Assembly (NCBI RefSeq): GCF_013373065.1
Contig: NZ_JABXIN010000013.1
Span: 303,962 to 367,961 of the forward strand
DNA length: 64,000 nucleotides
From: Algoriphagus sp.
GTDB lineage: Bacteria; Bacteroidota; Bacteroidia; Cytophagales; Cyclobacteriaceae
Direction of reading: 5' to 3'
The notes beneath the pieces are model-generated. The model saw only the letters and a list, made by a program, of their open reading frames with translations. It ran no database searches and was not told where the DNA came from. Below are positions 8,427 through 16,961 of this stretch, piece after piece; positions within the stretch are counted from its first letter, which is position 1; each line of letters begins with the position of its first letter. The position numbers were made by a program, and so were the translations under genes.

Positions 8427-9011
8427 ATGATTATGAAAAAGCTAAGCGCGTTATCACTAATTCTAGCCCTACTCTGGGGGATCAATCTCAGTCCAGTACT
8501 GGCTCAACAAAGTTACACTGTAAGTAAAGTTGAAGAAATGAAAGTTTCTGGAACATCCACTTTGCATGATTGGGACATGGTTGCCGAAGGCGGCGTGTCC
8601 GGACAAGCCATGATGAATATAGCGGATGGAAAGCTATCAGGAATCCAATCCTTAACCCTAACCATGGATGCCAAAGCCCTAAAGAGTGGGAAGTCCTCTA
8701 TGGATAAGAATGCCTATGAGGCCATTATGGCTGATAAATTTCCCAAAATAACCTTTCAGCTTTCCCAGGTCGAACAAATTACACCGACCGCAATAAAGGC
8801 TAAAGGAAAACTCATTATCGCTGGAAATTCCCGGGATGTAAACTTGGAAGTCAATTACTCTATCAAAGGAAACCAAGTTTCATTCTCTGGAAAGCAGGAT
8901 ATAACCTTTAATCAATTTGCTCTGGAGCCGCCTACTGCTGTCTTCGGAACCATTAAAACCGGTAACGAACTCACATTGAGTTTCAACACCACTTATTCAT
9001 TGAAAAATTAA
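8427..9011 (+). CDS. YceI-family periplasmic protein
   Basis: The 194-residue protein has a signal peptide (about residues 1-26, cleavage after V-L-A-Q) and then a single YceI lipocalin-like barrel. Family features include S-G-T-S-T-L-H-D-W near the N-terminus, the central K-F-P-K-I-T-F pattern and G-N-S-R-D-V-N-L-E before the last strands. YceI proteins bind isoprenoid or other amphipathic molecules; the ligand here is unknown. Translation may start at 8427 or at the second ATG (8433), which leaves a more typical M-K-K leader. The gene leads a run of plus-strand genes and is 21 bases from the porin-like gene, so they are almost certainly one operon. A Crp/Fnr-type site lies upstream. Confidence 0.9.
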   Translation: MIMKKLSALSLILALLWGINLSPVLAQQSYTVSKVEEMKVSGTSTLHDWDMVAEGGVSGQAMMNIADGKLSGIQSLTLTMDAKALKSGKSSMDKNAYEAIMADKFPKITFQLSQVEQITPTAIKAKGKLIIAGNSRDVNLEVNYSIKGNQVSFSGKQDITFNQFALEPPTAVFGTIKTGNELTLSFNTTYSLKN

Positions 9012-9032
9012 CCCTACTTAAATTCTATAACT

Positions 9033-10310
9033 ATGAAAAAGTTAATCTACGGACTAGCTGCGGGGCTATTTGCTCTCACCGCCGTATCTACAACAGCCTT
9101 TGCTCAAGAAAGTGAATCTGATAAGCTTCAGTATTTCAGAGCAAACGACAAGCGAGGACTTAATGTCTTCGAAACGCCAAAAACAACAAATAGTACTTTC
9201 GAAAAAGTAAAGGTGTTTGTTGGTGGAGACTTTGCACTCCAGTTCCAATCTTTGAACCAGTCCAATAGCTTAAATAACCTAAAGGAATTGGGATCCAATG
9301 TGAACCTACCTACTGCTAACTTGAATATTAATACGCAATTGGCAGATGGATTGCGCTTACACTTGAGAACGTATCTTTCTTCCAAACACCACAATGAAGC
9401 TTGGGTGAAAGGTGGTCATATGCAAATTGATAAGTTGGACTTTATCAGTCCTGGATTCTTGGAAGGATTGATGAGCGTAGCAACCATTACAGTTGGTTTG
9501 GATGAATTCAACTATGGGGACGCTCACTTTAGAAGATCTGATAATGCCCGCGTAATTTTCAACCCATTCATTGGTAATTATATCATGGATGCCTTCTCTA
9601 CCGAAGCCTTCGGAGAAATAACAATCCAGAAAAATGGATTTATCGGTGTCGTGGGTCTTACTAACGGTAAGCTAAACCAAAGTGTGGTTGTCGATGATAA
9701 TACTGACAATAAGGCCTCTTTTTACGGAAAGTTAGGTTTCGACAAGCAGTTTAATGATGATGTTCGGTTCCGTTTGACAGGATCTTGGTATTTGAATAAT
9801 GGTACAAGTACAGGTACTTATCTCTTTGGAGGTGACCGAGCAGGTTCTCGCTACTATAAGATTATGGAAGAATTGAATCCAGATAGAGTAAATGACTTCG
9901 AAGGAAGATTTAATCCTCGTTTCAAGCAAGTGTCTGCTATCCAATTCAACCCCTTCTTGAAAGTGTCTGGATTTGAATTCTTCGGGATCTATGAAATCGC
10001 AAGTAATTCAGAAGATCAAGGAAATGGTAAATTTACCCAATTTGCTGCTGAAGCTTTGTATCGATTTGGTACTACAGAGCAGTTTTACTTGGGTGGCCGG
10101 TACAACTCTGTTAATGGTAATCAGACCGAAGACGCTGCAGATTTGAAAATTACCCGTACCAATATTGGTGGTGGCTGGTTTTTGACAAACAATGTTCTGA
10201 TCAAATTGGAATATGTCAATCAGCAATATAAGTCTGGGTTTGCTGCGGATAGCAAATACAACGGTGGTCAATTTAAAGGGGTTAACCTTGAAGCAGCCAT
10301 CAGTTTCTAG
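9033..10310 (+). CDS. Outer-membrane beta-barrel protein, porin-like
   Basis: The 425-residue protein begins with a signal peptide (M-K-K-L, hydrophobic core, cleavage near A-F-A-Q-E at residue 25). The rest shows alternating hydrophobic/polar strands with many Gly, Asn, Tyr and Phe residues, and it ends in Phe (A-A-I-S-F), the usual outer-membrane barrel signature. There is no plug or TonB box, so it is not a TonB-dependent receptor. It resembles Bacteroidota proteins annotated simply as porins, but I cannot assign a substrate. It lies between two YceI-family genes, suggesting that they handle the same small or lipophilic compound. A strong hairpin follows the gene. Confidence 0.7.
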   Translation: MKKLIYGLAAGLFALTAVSTTAFAQESESDKLQYFRANDKRGLNVFETPKTTNSTFEKVKVFVGGDFALQFQSLNQSNSLNNLKELGSNVNLPTANLNINTQLADGLRLHLRTYLSSKHHNEAWVKGGHMQIDKLDFISPGFLEGLMSVATITVGLDEFNYGDAHFRRSDNARVIFNPFIGNYIMDAFSTEAFGEITIQKNGFIGVVGLTNGKLNQSVVVDDNTDNKASFYGKLGFDKQFNDDVRFRLTGSWYLNNGTSTGTYLFGGDRAGSRYYKIMEELNPDRVNDFEGRFNPRFKQVSAIQFNPFLKVSGFEFFGIYEIASNSEDQGNGKFTQFAAEALYRFGTTEQFYLGGRYNSVNGNQTEDAADLKITRTNIGGGWFLTNNVLIKLEYVNQQYKSGFAADSKYNGGQFKGVNLEAAISF

Positions 10311-10339
10311 GATACCATGAGTTGAATTTGTTAACTTTA

Positions 10340-10368
10340 AGGCTGGCATGCTTCAAACATGCCAGCCT
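10340..10368 (+). other. Strong hairpin without T-tract after the porin-like gene
   Basis: A perfect 11-bp stem (AGGCTGGCATG at 10340-10350, CATGCCAGCCT at 10358-10368) has a 7-nt loop, 30 bases after the porin stop and before the second YceI-like gene. No T-run follows, so it is more likely an mRNA-stabilising or attenuating structure that lowers downstream expression than a full terminator. Confidence 0.6.
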
Positions 10369-10385
10369 ACTAACATTCCCACACC

Positions 10386-10979
10386 ATGAAAACCTTACTT
10401 TACATTTTTATTGGTTTTGTGATTTTTATGTCTGGTTTCCCCAAAGAAGTTAAGGAGGAAAACAAGTGGATTGTTTTAAAGGAAAGTGAAGTTTCAATTT
10501 TGGGTAGAACCAATATCAATACCTTTGAATGCCAATCCTTTCGCTATTCAGGAAATGATGTTTTGACGGAGGTCCTTTTACCTGAACAAAAATATGCAGT
10601 ATGGTCCGGTGAGTTGGTGCTCTCCTCCGACAGTTTTGATTGTTTCAACCGGATTATGACCAAGGATTTTCAGGAAACCGTTCGAGCTGAAGAGCATCCC
10701 GAAATTCGTGTTCGGTTTTTAGATCTTGTCCGAAAAAATCTTGGCACCCCACAAGAAGTGTTGACCGGGAATGTTGAGATTACTCTTGCGGGAGTTTGTA
10801 GAAGATTCCCGATTTCCTGCCAATTATTTAAAGAAGAAAATGGGAAAACCATTTTGCAGGGTTCCCAAGATGTCAAATTTCAGGATTTTCAGATTGACCC
10901 CCCAGTCAAGTTTTTAGGTACTGTGAAAGTCCAAAATTCGATTAGTGTCCATTTCGGGTTGGTACTCGAAAAAGTATAA
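10386..10979 (+). CDS. Divergent YceI-like exported protein
   Basis: The 197-residue protein has an N-terminal signal peptide (about residues 1-20). The body resembles a YceI barrel: an early S-I-L-G-R-T-N-I-N-T-F-E-C segment like the family's G-x-T-N/L-H opening, a central H-P-E-I-R-V-R-F where YceI has K-F-P-x-I-x-F, and a closing D-F-Q-I-D-P-P-V-K-F-L-G-T-V-K that closely parallels the end of the YceI gene at 8427. It is much diverged from that protein and has acquired cysteines. It lies 75 bases after the porin gene behind a hairpin. A role with the porin and first YceI is inferred from position only. Confidence 0.75.
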   Translation: MKTLLYIFIGFVIFMSGFPKEVKEENKWIVLKESEVSILGRTNINTFECQSFRYSGNDVLTEVLLPEQKYAVWSGELVLSSDSFDCFNRIMTKDFQETVRAEEHPEIRVRFLDLVRKNLGTPQEVLTGNVEITLAGVCRRFPISCQLFKEENGKTILQGSQDVKFQDFQIDPPVKFLGTVKVQNSISVHFGLVLEKV

Positions 10980-11111
10980 TTTCTGAAAAGGTATTTTTTC
11001 TTGGTGTCTGGTTCTTCTTTTTAAGAATCCAATTCTGCCAAATTTTATTCTATTCTCCTTAGGGTTTCCGATCAAAAAAATTAATTTAGATCATAGATAA
11101 AAAATTTATTT

Positions 11112-12245
11112 ATGAAAAGATACCCATGGATTCTATTCGCATTTTTTCTCATTTTTTCATGCGGAGAAAAGACAGAGTCCGTTTCCGCTCTACCGGCTCC
11201 GGTAATTAAGGTTGTCACTGTTCAATCTCAAAAAGTTCAACTTGAGAAAGATTTTGTAGCCCAAGTTTATGGAAAAGTTGATATTCCTATCCGTGCCCGG
11301 ACAGAGGGGTATTTGGAAGGAATACACTTCAGCGAAGGAAAGTTGGTGCGAAAAGGAGACTTATTGTATACTGTCGATCAGGATCCTTTTCGGGAAGCCG
11401 TGAATGCCGCTGAAAGTCAATTGGCAGAAGCCAAAGTTGCCTTGACTCAGGCTGACAATGATTTGGCCCGCTATGAACCTCTAGCAGAAATTAACGCCAT
11501 TTCTCAGAAAGACCTGGATGCAGCCGTTGCCAAACGGGATGCGGCAGAGGCAACGGTAAAGGCTGCACAAGCAAATTTGAATTTTCAAAATATTCAACTC
11601 GGCTATACACGCATTACTGCCCCTATTGATGGATTGATCGGGAAAACGAATGCGAAAGCAGGTGAGTTCGTCGGAAGAAGTCCTAATCCAGTTATTTTAA
11701 ACACAGTTTCATTAATTGATTCGATTCGGGTTGAGTTTTTCTTGTCAGAAAATGATTACCTCAGTCTTTTCCGTGAGTATCAGGAGCAAAGCAATCAGCA
11801 GAAAGCTCAAATGCCGCTTCATTTGGTTCTGTCTGATGGAAGTATTTTTGATCAGGTAGGTTATGTGGATTTTATCAATCGGGAGATTGATAGTTCCACG
11901 GGGACTATTTTGATTCAAGCATCCTTTCCAAATCCCGATCGCTTGATTCGTCCGGGGCAGTTTGCTAGGGTGCGGGCAATCATTCAAGAGGTAGAAAATG
12001 GCTTGATTGTTCCTCAACGAGCTGTGAGTGAATTTCAGGGTAGGTTTTTCATTTTCAAGGTGGATTACAATAATGTGGTTTCTAGGCAAGAAGTTGAGAT
12101 AGTAGGGAAATACAGGGATTATTTTTTGATTTCATCCGGAATTCAGAATGGAGATCGGGTTGTGCTGGAAGGCTTGCAGCTTGTACGAGACGGAATGACT
12201 GTCCAAGCTGAAGAAGTGGAATTTAACTCCCAATACAACGATTGA
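11112..12245 (+). CDS. RND efflux periplasmic adaptor (membrane fusion protein)
   Basis: The 377-residue protein is a lipoprotein, with a lipobox ending in Cys17 (L-I-F-S-C). It has the HlyD/AcrA layout: a biotinyl-lipoyl half around 60-85 (A-R-T-E-G-Y-L-E), an alpha-helical hairpin at about 95-155 rich in Ala/Gln/Lys, the second lipoyl half with I-T-A-P-I-D-G, then beta-barrel and membrane-proximal domains with the typical R-P-G-Q-F-A-R-V. It links the inner-membrane pump to the outer-membrane channel. The pump gene follows after 4 bases. The 132 bases upstream, after the YceI-like gene, may hold a separate promoter, though I see no good -7 element. Drug or substrate specificity cannot be deduced. 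Confidence 0.95.
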   Translation: MKRYPWILFAFFLIFSCGEKTESVSALPAPVIKVVTVQSQKVQLEKDFVAQVYGKVDIPIRARTEGYLEGIHFSEGKLVRKGDLLYTVDQDPFREAVNAAESQLAEAKVALTQADNDLARYEPLAEINAISQKDLDAAVAKRDAAEATVKAAQANLNFQNIQLGYTRITAPIDGLIGKTNAKAGEFVGRSPNPVILNTVSLIDSIRVEFFLSENDYLSLFREYQEQSNQQKAQMPLHLVLSDGSIFDQVGYVDFINREIDSSTGTILIQASFPNPDRLIRPGQFARVRAIIQEVENGLIVPQRAVSEFQGRFFIFKVDYNNVVSRQEVEIVGKYRDYFLISSGIQNGDRVVLEGLQLVRDGMTVQAEEVEFNSQYND

Positions 12246-12249
12246 TTCC

Positions 12250-15200
12250 ATGAGCCAGATTGAAGAACCAAAGCATATCTTTTTTGTACGGAGACCGATT
12301 GTAGCCATTGTTATTGCGCTGTTTATGGTCATCGTCGGTGGGGTTTCCATTCTGGGACTTGCCATTGAGCAATATCCAGCCATTACTCCGCCTGTAGTAC
12401 GGGTTAGTACTGCCTTTACCGGAGCTAATGCCATCAGCGTAGAACAGTCGGTGGCTTCTCCACTTGAACAGGAAATCAATGGGGTGGAAAACATGCTCTA
12501 CATGAAGTCCACCAATGCCAACGATGGAAGCTTGGCATTAGATGTCACGTTTGACTTGGGGACGGATCCGGACATGAATACCGTATTTACCCAGACGCGT
12601 GCCGCTGCTGCTACACCAAAATTACCGGAGGAAGTAAAGCGGATCGGGGTGAAGACTCAAAAATCCATGCCCAATATCCTCATGTTGATTTCACTCACCT
12701 CACCAACAGGGGAGTATGATCAATCTTTCTTAGGGAATTATGGCATTATCAATGTCCAAGATCAATTGGCTCGGATTCGTGGAGTGGGTCGAGTACAGGT
12801 CTTAGGGGCCAGTGATTATTCCATGCGAATTTGGGTAAAACCGGACCGTTTGGCAAGATTGGGAATAACAGTTCCCGAAATCATGAATGCGATCCGGCAG
12901 CAAAGTGTCATCGCCCCAGGAGGAAAATTTGGGGCTGAGCCTGCTCCCGCAGGAACGGAGTTTACCTACACGGTTCGTCTTCCGGACAGATTGGTTTCTG
13001 AAGAGCAGTTTGGAAATGTAGTCATCCGGTCTGAGGCTGACGGTAGTCAGGTCAAAATCAAAGATATTGCTCGGGTAGAACTTGGCGTAGAGTCTTACAA
13101 TGCCTTTACCCGCCTCAATGGAGATGAATGTGCAATTATTTCCATTTATCAATCGCCGGGATCCAATGCGGTTGAGCTTGCTGAGCAAATCATCTCAACG
13201 ATGGATGAGTTGAAGAAGAATTTTCCAGAGGGCATTGATTATCAGGTCTCCTTGGATTCTACCGCGCCGATCACTGCAGGAATTGCAGAAATCATTGAAA
13301 CACTCGTGATCGCCTTGGTGCTGGTGATTTTGGTTGTCTTCCTGTTTATTCAGGATTGGAGGGCTACCTTGATTCCAACCTTGGCAATTCCAGTCTCTTT
13401 GGTCGCAGCCTTTATGGTGTTTCCCCTACTTGGATTTTCAATTAACACGCTCTCACTATTAGGTCTTGTCCTTGCAATTGGAATCGTGGTGGATGATGCC
13501 ATTGTAGTGGTAGAGGCAGTCCAGGTAAATATGCAAAAGGGTATGGGGCCCAAGGAAGCAACTACTGCAGCCATGAGGGAAGTAAGTGCTCCTGTCATTG
13601 CAACCACTTTAGTAATGGTAGCGGTTTTCGTACCGGTGGCAGCGATGGCTGGAATTACCGGAAAGCTCTACCAGCAATTTGCCATTACCATTGCGATTTC
13701 AGTAGTTTTTTCATCCGTTAATGCATTGAGTCTTAGTCCTGCACTCTGCTCTTTGTTATTGAAAAGTTCTTCTGGTCCACAAAAGGGACCTTTGGGACGG
13801 TTTTTTGGTACTTTTAACCGCTGGTTTGACACCAATACAGACCGTTACACGGGAGTTGCAAAGATGTTTGCCGGAAAGTTAAAGCGGGGAGTGGTCTACG
13901 TGGTCATTACCCTGATTGCTGCGGGGATTTTTGGGAAGATGGTTCCGGGAGGATTCCTTCCTGAAGAAGATCAAGGCTATTTATTCGTCAATGTTCAATT
14001 GCCCAATGCCTCATCCATGCAGCGTACAGACGAAGTTATGCGTCAAGTGGAGGAAATTGTGATGGCTCAGGAAGAAGTTGAATATGCGACAGGCCTTTCC
14101 GGATTTAGTTTGTTGGCTGGCTCCTTCATTCCCAACACAGGATTCATGTTTGTTACCCTGAAAAATTGGGATGATCGGGATGTCACGGCCGCAGAGATGA
14201 TGAGCCGCTTGAATGGAATTTTTGCTACCCAAATTAAAGCGGGGCAGGTGGTCTGCTTTGGACCGCCGGCGATTCCGGGATTGGGGAATGGCTCAGGCTT
14301 TAGTATTATGATTCAGGACAGGGAAGGAAAAGATCCAGCCTATTTGGCGCAACATACCTATGCATTCATCGAAGCTGCCAAAAAACGTCCTGAAATTGCC
14401 TCCGCATTTACAACTTATCAGGCAGTTGTACCCCAGCGTTTTATTGAACTTGATGAGGAGAAAATCCTGAAAGCAGGCCTTCAACTCAATGATGTGTACA
14501 ATACCTTTGCCGCCTATTTAGGAGGAGCTTATGTCAATGATTTTAACCGATTTGGTAGGTTGTATAAGGCATATATTCAGGCAGAGCCCGAATACAGGCA
14601 GGGCGAAGAGGGATTAGAACTCTTTTATATCAAAAATGCGGAGGGTAAACCGGTACCTATTTCCAGTTTTGTGACGGTCAAGCCCATAGCAGGTCCTGAT
14701 TATACCAATCGTTTTAATCTTTACCGATCCGCTGAAGTGACAGGAAGTCCTGCCCCAGGTTTTTCTTCCACTCAAGCCTTAGATGCCTTGGAGGAGGTGG
14801 CAGAAGAAGTTTTGCCGGATGATATGACTTATAGCTGGAATGCAATGAGTTATCAGGAGCGGGCAGCCTCGGGTCAAGCAGGAATAGTCTTTGGGTTCTC
14901 ACTCATCTTTGTCTTTTTGATTTTGGCAGCTCAATATGAATCCTGGTCCATGCCTTTTGCCATTCTACTGGGAACGCCTTTCGCACTCTTTGGGGCCTTC
15001 CTCTTTTTATATGTGGCGAGGCTTTTTGATGAACTTTATCTCAACAATATTTTCGCGCAGATTTCTCTTGTCATGCTGATTGCCATGGCAGCCAAAAATG
15101 CCATTTTGATTGTGGAATTTGCGAAGATCAAGTTCGATGAAGGACTGAGTTTGTTTGATGCAGCAGTGGAATCAGCAAAACTCCGTTTCCGTCCTATTTT

Positions 15201-15420
15201 GATGACGGTATTCTCCTTTATTCTAGGTGTTTTGCCTTTGATTTTGGCGAGTGGATCGGGAGCGATTGCTCGGAAAGTCATGGGAATGGCCCTTTTGGGA
15301 GGAATAGGAATAGCTACTTTAATAGGCTTGTTTTTGTATCCCATGCTTTTTGTCTTGGTGGGCAAATTGGCGCGGTATGAGCAAAATCGTGATGCGGCCC
15401 TTAAATCTGATGTGAAATGA
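12250..15420 (+). CDS. RND multidrug efflux transporter, HAE1 (AcrB/MexB) family
   Basis: The 1056-residue protein has the full RND duplication: a transmembrane segment near residues 14-34, a large periplasmic loop, TM2-6 at about 340-500, a second loop, and TM7-12 from about 880. The proton-relay residues of the family are present: Asp415 and Asp416 in G-I-V-V-D-D-A-I-V-V, and a Lys in M-A-A-K-N-A-I-L-I-V-E-F-A. It expels hydrophobic or amphiphilic compounds using the proton gradient and works as a trimer with the adaptor and the outer-membrane channel encoded on either side. Its stop codon overlaps the next start (ATGA), showing translational coupling. Confidence 0.97.
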   Translation: MSQIEEPKHIFFVRRPIVAIVIALFMVIVGGVSILGLAIEQYPAITPPVVRVSTAFTGANAISVEQSVASPLEQEINGVENMLYMKSTNANDGSLALDVTFDLGTDPDMNTVFTQTRAAAATPKLPEEVKRIGVKTQKSMPNILMLISLTSPTGEYDQSFLGNYGIINVQDQLARIRGVGRVQVLGASDYSMRIWVKPDRLARLGITVPEIMNAIRQQSVIAPGGKFGAEPAPAGTEFTYTVRLPDRLVSEEQFGNVVIRSEADGSQVKIKDIARVELGVESYNAFTRLNGDECAIISIYQSPGSNAVELAEQIISTMDELKKNFPEGIDYQVSLDSTAPITAGIAEIIETLVIALVLVILVVFLFIQDWRATLIPTLAIPVSLVAAFMVFPLLGFSINTLSLLGLVLAIGIVVDDAIVVVEAVQVNMQKGMGPKEATTAAMREVSAPVIATTLVMVAVFVPVAAMAGITGKLYQQFAITIAISVVFSSVNALSLSPALCSLLLKSSSGPQKGPLGRFFGTFNRWFDTNTDRYTGVAKMFAGKLKRGVVYVVITLIAAGIFGKMVPGGFLPEEDQGYLFVNVQLPNASSMQRTDEVMRQVEEIVMAQEEVEYATGLSGFSLLAGSFIPNTGFMFVTLKNWDDRDVTAAEMMSRLNGIFATQIKAGQVVCFGPPAIPGLGNGSGFSIMIQDREGKDPAYLAQHTYAFIEAAKKRPEIASAFTTYQAVVPQRFIELDEEKILKAGLQLNDVYNTFAAYLGGAYVNDFNRFGRLYKAYIQAEPEYRQGEEGLELFYIKNAEGKPVPISSFVTVKPIAGPDYTNRFNLYRSAEVTGSPAPGFSSTQALDALEEVAEEVLPDDMTYSWNAMSYQERAASGQAGIVFGFSLIFVFLILAAQYESWSMPFAILLGTPFALFGAFLFLYVARLFDELYLNNIFAQISLVMLIAMAAKNAILIVEFAKIKFDEGLSLFDAAVESAKLRFRPILMTVFSFILGVLPLILASGSGAIARKVMGMALLGGIGIATLIGLFLYPMLFVLVGKLARYEQNRDAALKSDVK

Positions 15421-16820
15421 GAAGGTTCATAGGAATAGTAGCAGTTGTTCTAGGACTCTGGTCCTGTAAATCCGGTCAAAATTATCAGGGAGTTGAAATG
15501 TTGACCTATGACACCTATAGGACAGATGAGTTAGATCGAAGCTTGGATAGCTTTCGCGTCAAGGTAGATACCCTACTAATTGATTCGGCCGTGAATATTG
15601 AGTGGTTTTCACTATTCCCGGATGAGGTTTTGCAAGAATTGGTTCAGAAGGCCTTGGAAAATAATCAGGATTTGGAAATAGCTGCTGAATCCATCCAACA
15701 AGCTCAAGCAGCTTTGGTAATTCAGCGTTCCCAAATGCTCCCATCCATTGGCTATTCAGGTGCAGCACAGCGGGGGAATTTTGCCGGATTTGACTTGGGT
15801 TCTACTCAAAATGTTTTTTCAGGGTTTGGCTCTGTCAATTGGGAAATAGATTTCTGGGGGAAATATAGACGATTAAATGAAGCCGCTCAGGCGAATATTC
15901 TTGCCTCTGAAGAAGGGCAAAGAGCCATAAAACTCAGCCTAATCAATACCGTAGCAAATGCGTATTTCCGATTGATTGAATACAAAATGAGATTGGAAAT
16001 ATCCGAGCAGACTCTCAGCCTTCGGGATAGTATGCTTTCCATTATTGAACAGCGATTTGATAAAGGAATCATTGCGGAAATTGATCTCAATCAAGCCCAG
16101 ATTCAAAAAGCAATTGCAGCTGGAAGCATTCCGATTTGGGAACGATTAATCGTTTCTTCGGAAAACCTATTGAGCCGATTGACCGGGGAATTACCGGATC
16201 GAAAGGATATTGGGATAGCGCTCTTGGATCAACCTGAGGAAATTTCCTTTCCGGAAATCCTTCCTGGGGAATTATTAGTCCGAAGACCAGATATATTGAT
16301 TGCCGAACAAGATGTGATCGCCTCCAATGCCCTTTTAGGTGCCGCGAAGGCGAATCGCTTGCCCAACATTTCCCTCTCAGGAGTCCTAGGGGTCGCCGGA
16401 TCTCAGTTTTCCTCCTTGGGGAGTAACGGTGCTTCTTGGAACCTCGGCGGAAGTATTTTGGGGCCATTATTCAATTGGGGAGCGCTCCAACGCCAAGTGG
16501 ATATTGAAGAAAGTCGAACCCGACAAGCTGTTTTGAATTATGAGCGCACGGTGTTGAGTGCCTATGAGGAAGTTGAAAACTTGCTTTACTCCATACAATC
16601 CCTGAAGCGTGAACTGGTGGCAAGAAAAGACCATGTAGAAGCAGCAGTAAAAGCTCAATTCCTTTCCCAAGAACGCTATAACCAAGGTGTTACTTCCTAT
16701 TTAGAGTACTTGGAGTCCCAGCGGCAGGCTTTTGATGCGCAACTGAATTTTGCCGGAACCAAGCAGGAATTATTGAGCTCCTATGCTGCACTTTATGCCG
16801 CTTTAGGCGGTGGTTGGTAA
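15417..16820 (+). CDS. RND efflux outer-membrane channel lipoprotein, NodT/OprM (TolC-like) family
   Basis: The 467-residue protein has a lipobox ending in Cys17 (G-L-W-S-C-K). Two OEP repeats follow, at roughly 60-250 and 280-460, with the long Gln/Ala/Glu-rich helices typical of TolC-like barrels. The family motif L-L-V-R-R-P-D-I-L-I-A-E-Q-D is present in the second half. It forms the outer-membrane exit duct of the tripartite pump. It is the last gene of the adaptor-pump-channel operon, overlaps the pump gene by 4 bases, and is followed by a strong terminator. Confidence 0.95.
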   Translation: MRRFIGIVAVVLGLWSCKSGQNYQGVEMLTYDTYRTDELDRSLDSFRVKVDTLLIDSAVNIEWFSLFPDEVLQELVQKALENNQDLEIAAESIQQAQAALVIQRSQMLPSIGYSGAAQRGNFAGFDLGSTQNVFSGFGSVNWEIDFWGKYRRLNEAAQANILASEEGQRAIKLSLINTVANAYFRLIEYKMRLEISEQTLSLRDSMLSIIEQRFDKGIIAEIDLNQAQIQKAIAAGSIPIWERLIVSSENLLSRLTGELPDRKDIGIALLDQPEEISFPEILPGELLVRRPDILIAEQDVIASNALLGAAKANRLPNISLSGVLGVAGSQFSSLGSNGASWNLGGSILGPLFNWGALQRQVDIEESRTRQAVLNYERTVLSAYEEVENLLYSIQSLKRELVARKDHVEAAVKAQFLSQERYNQGVTSYLEYLESQRQAFDAQLNFAGTKQELLSSYAALYAALGGGW

Positions 16821-16897
16821 TGAGAGGTATTACTATTTCTCTATAATTATCGCGAGTTCACTCAGGCTCATTAGCTGAAAGCTGTTGTAACAAGAAT

Positions 16898-16950
16898 CCT
16901 ACACCTGCCTTCCAGGTCTTTGACCTTCAGGGCTAGGTGTAGGGTTTTTT
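16898..16950 (+). terminator. Terminator of the RND efflux operon
   Basis: A long hairpin (outer stem CCTACACCT at 16898-16906 with AGGTGTAGG at 16935-16943, inner stem AGGTC/GACCT) is followed by a plus-strand T-run (16945-16950). It lies between the convergent channel and M14 peptidase genes. Confidence 0.85.
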
Positions 16951-16961
16951 CCATAATGGAA

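Noticed and set aside
16087..16467. A 126-codon minus-strand frame inside the efflux channel gene
   Set aside because: It is opposite a conserved TolC-like protein and has no motif of its own.
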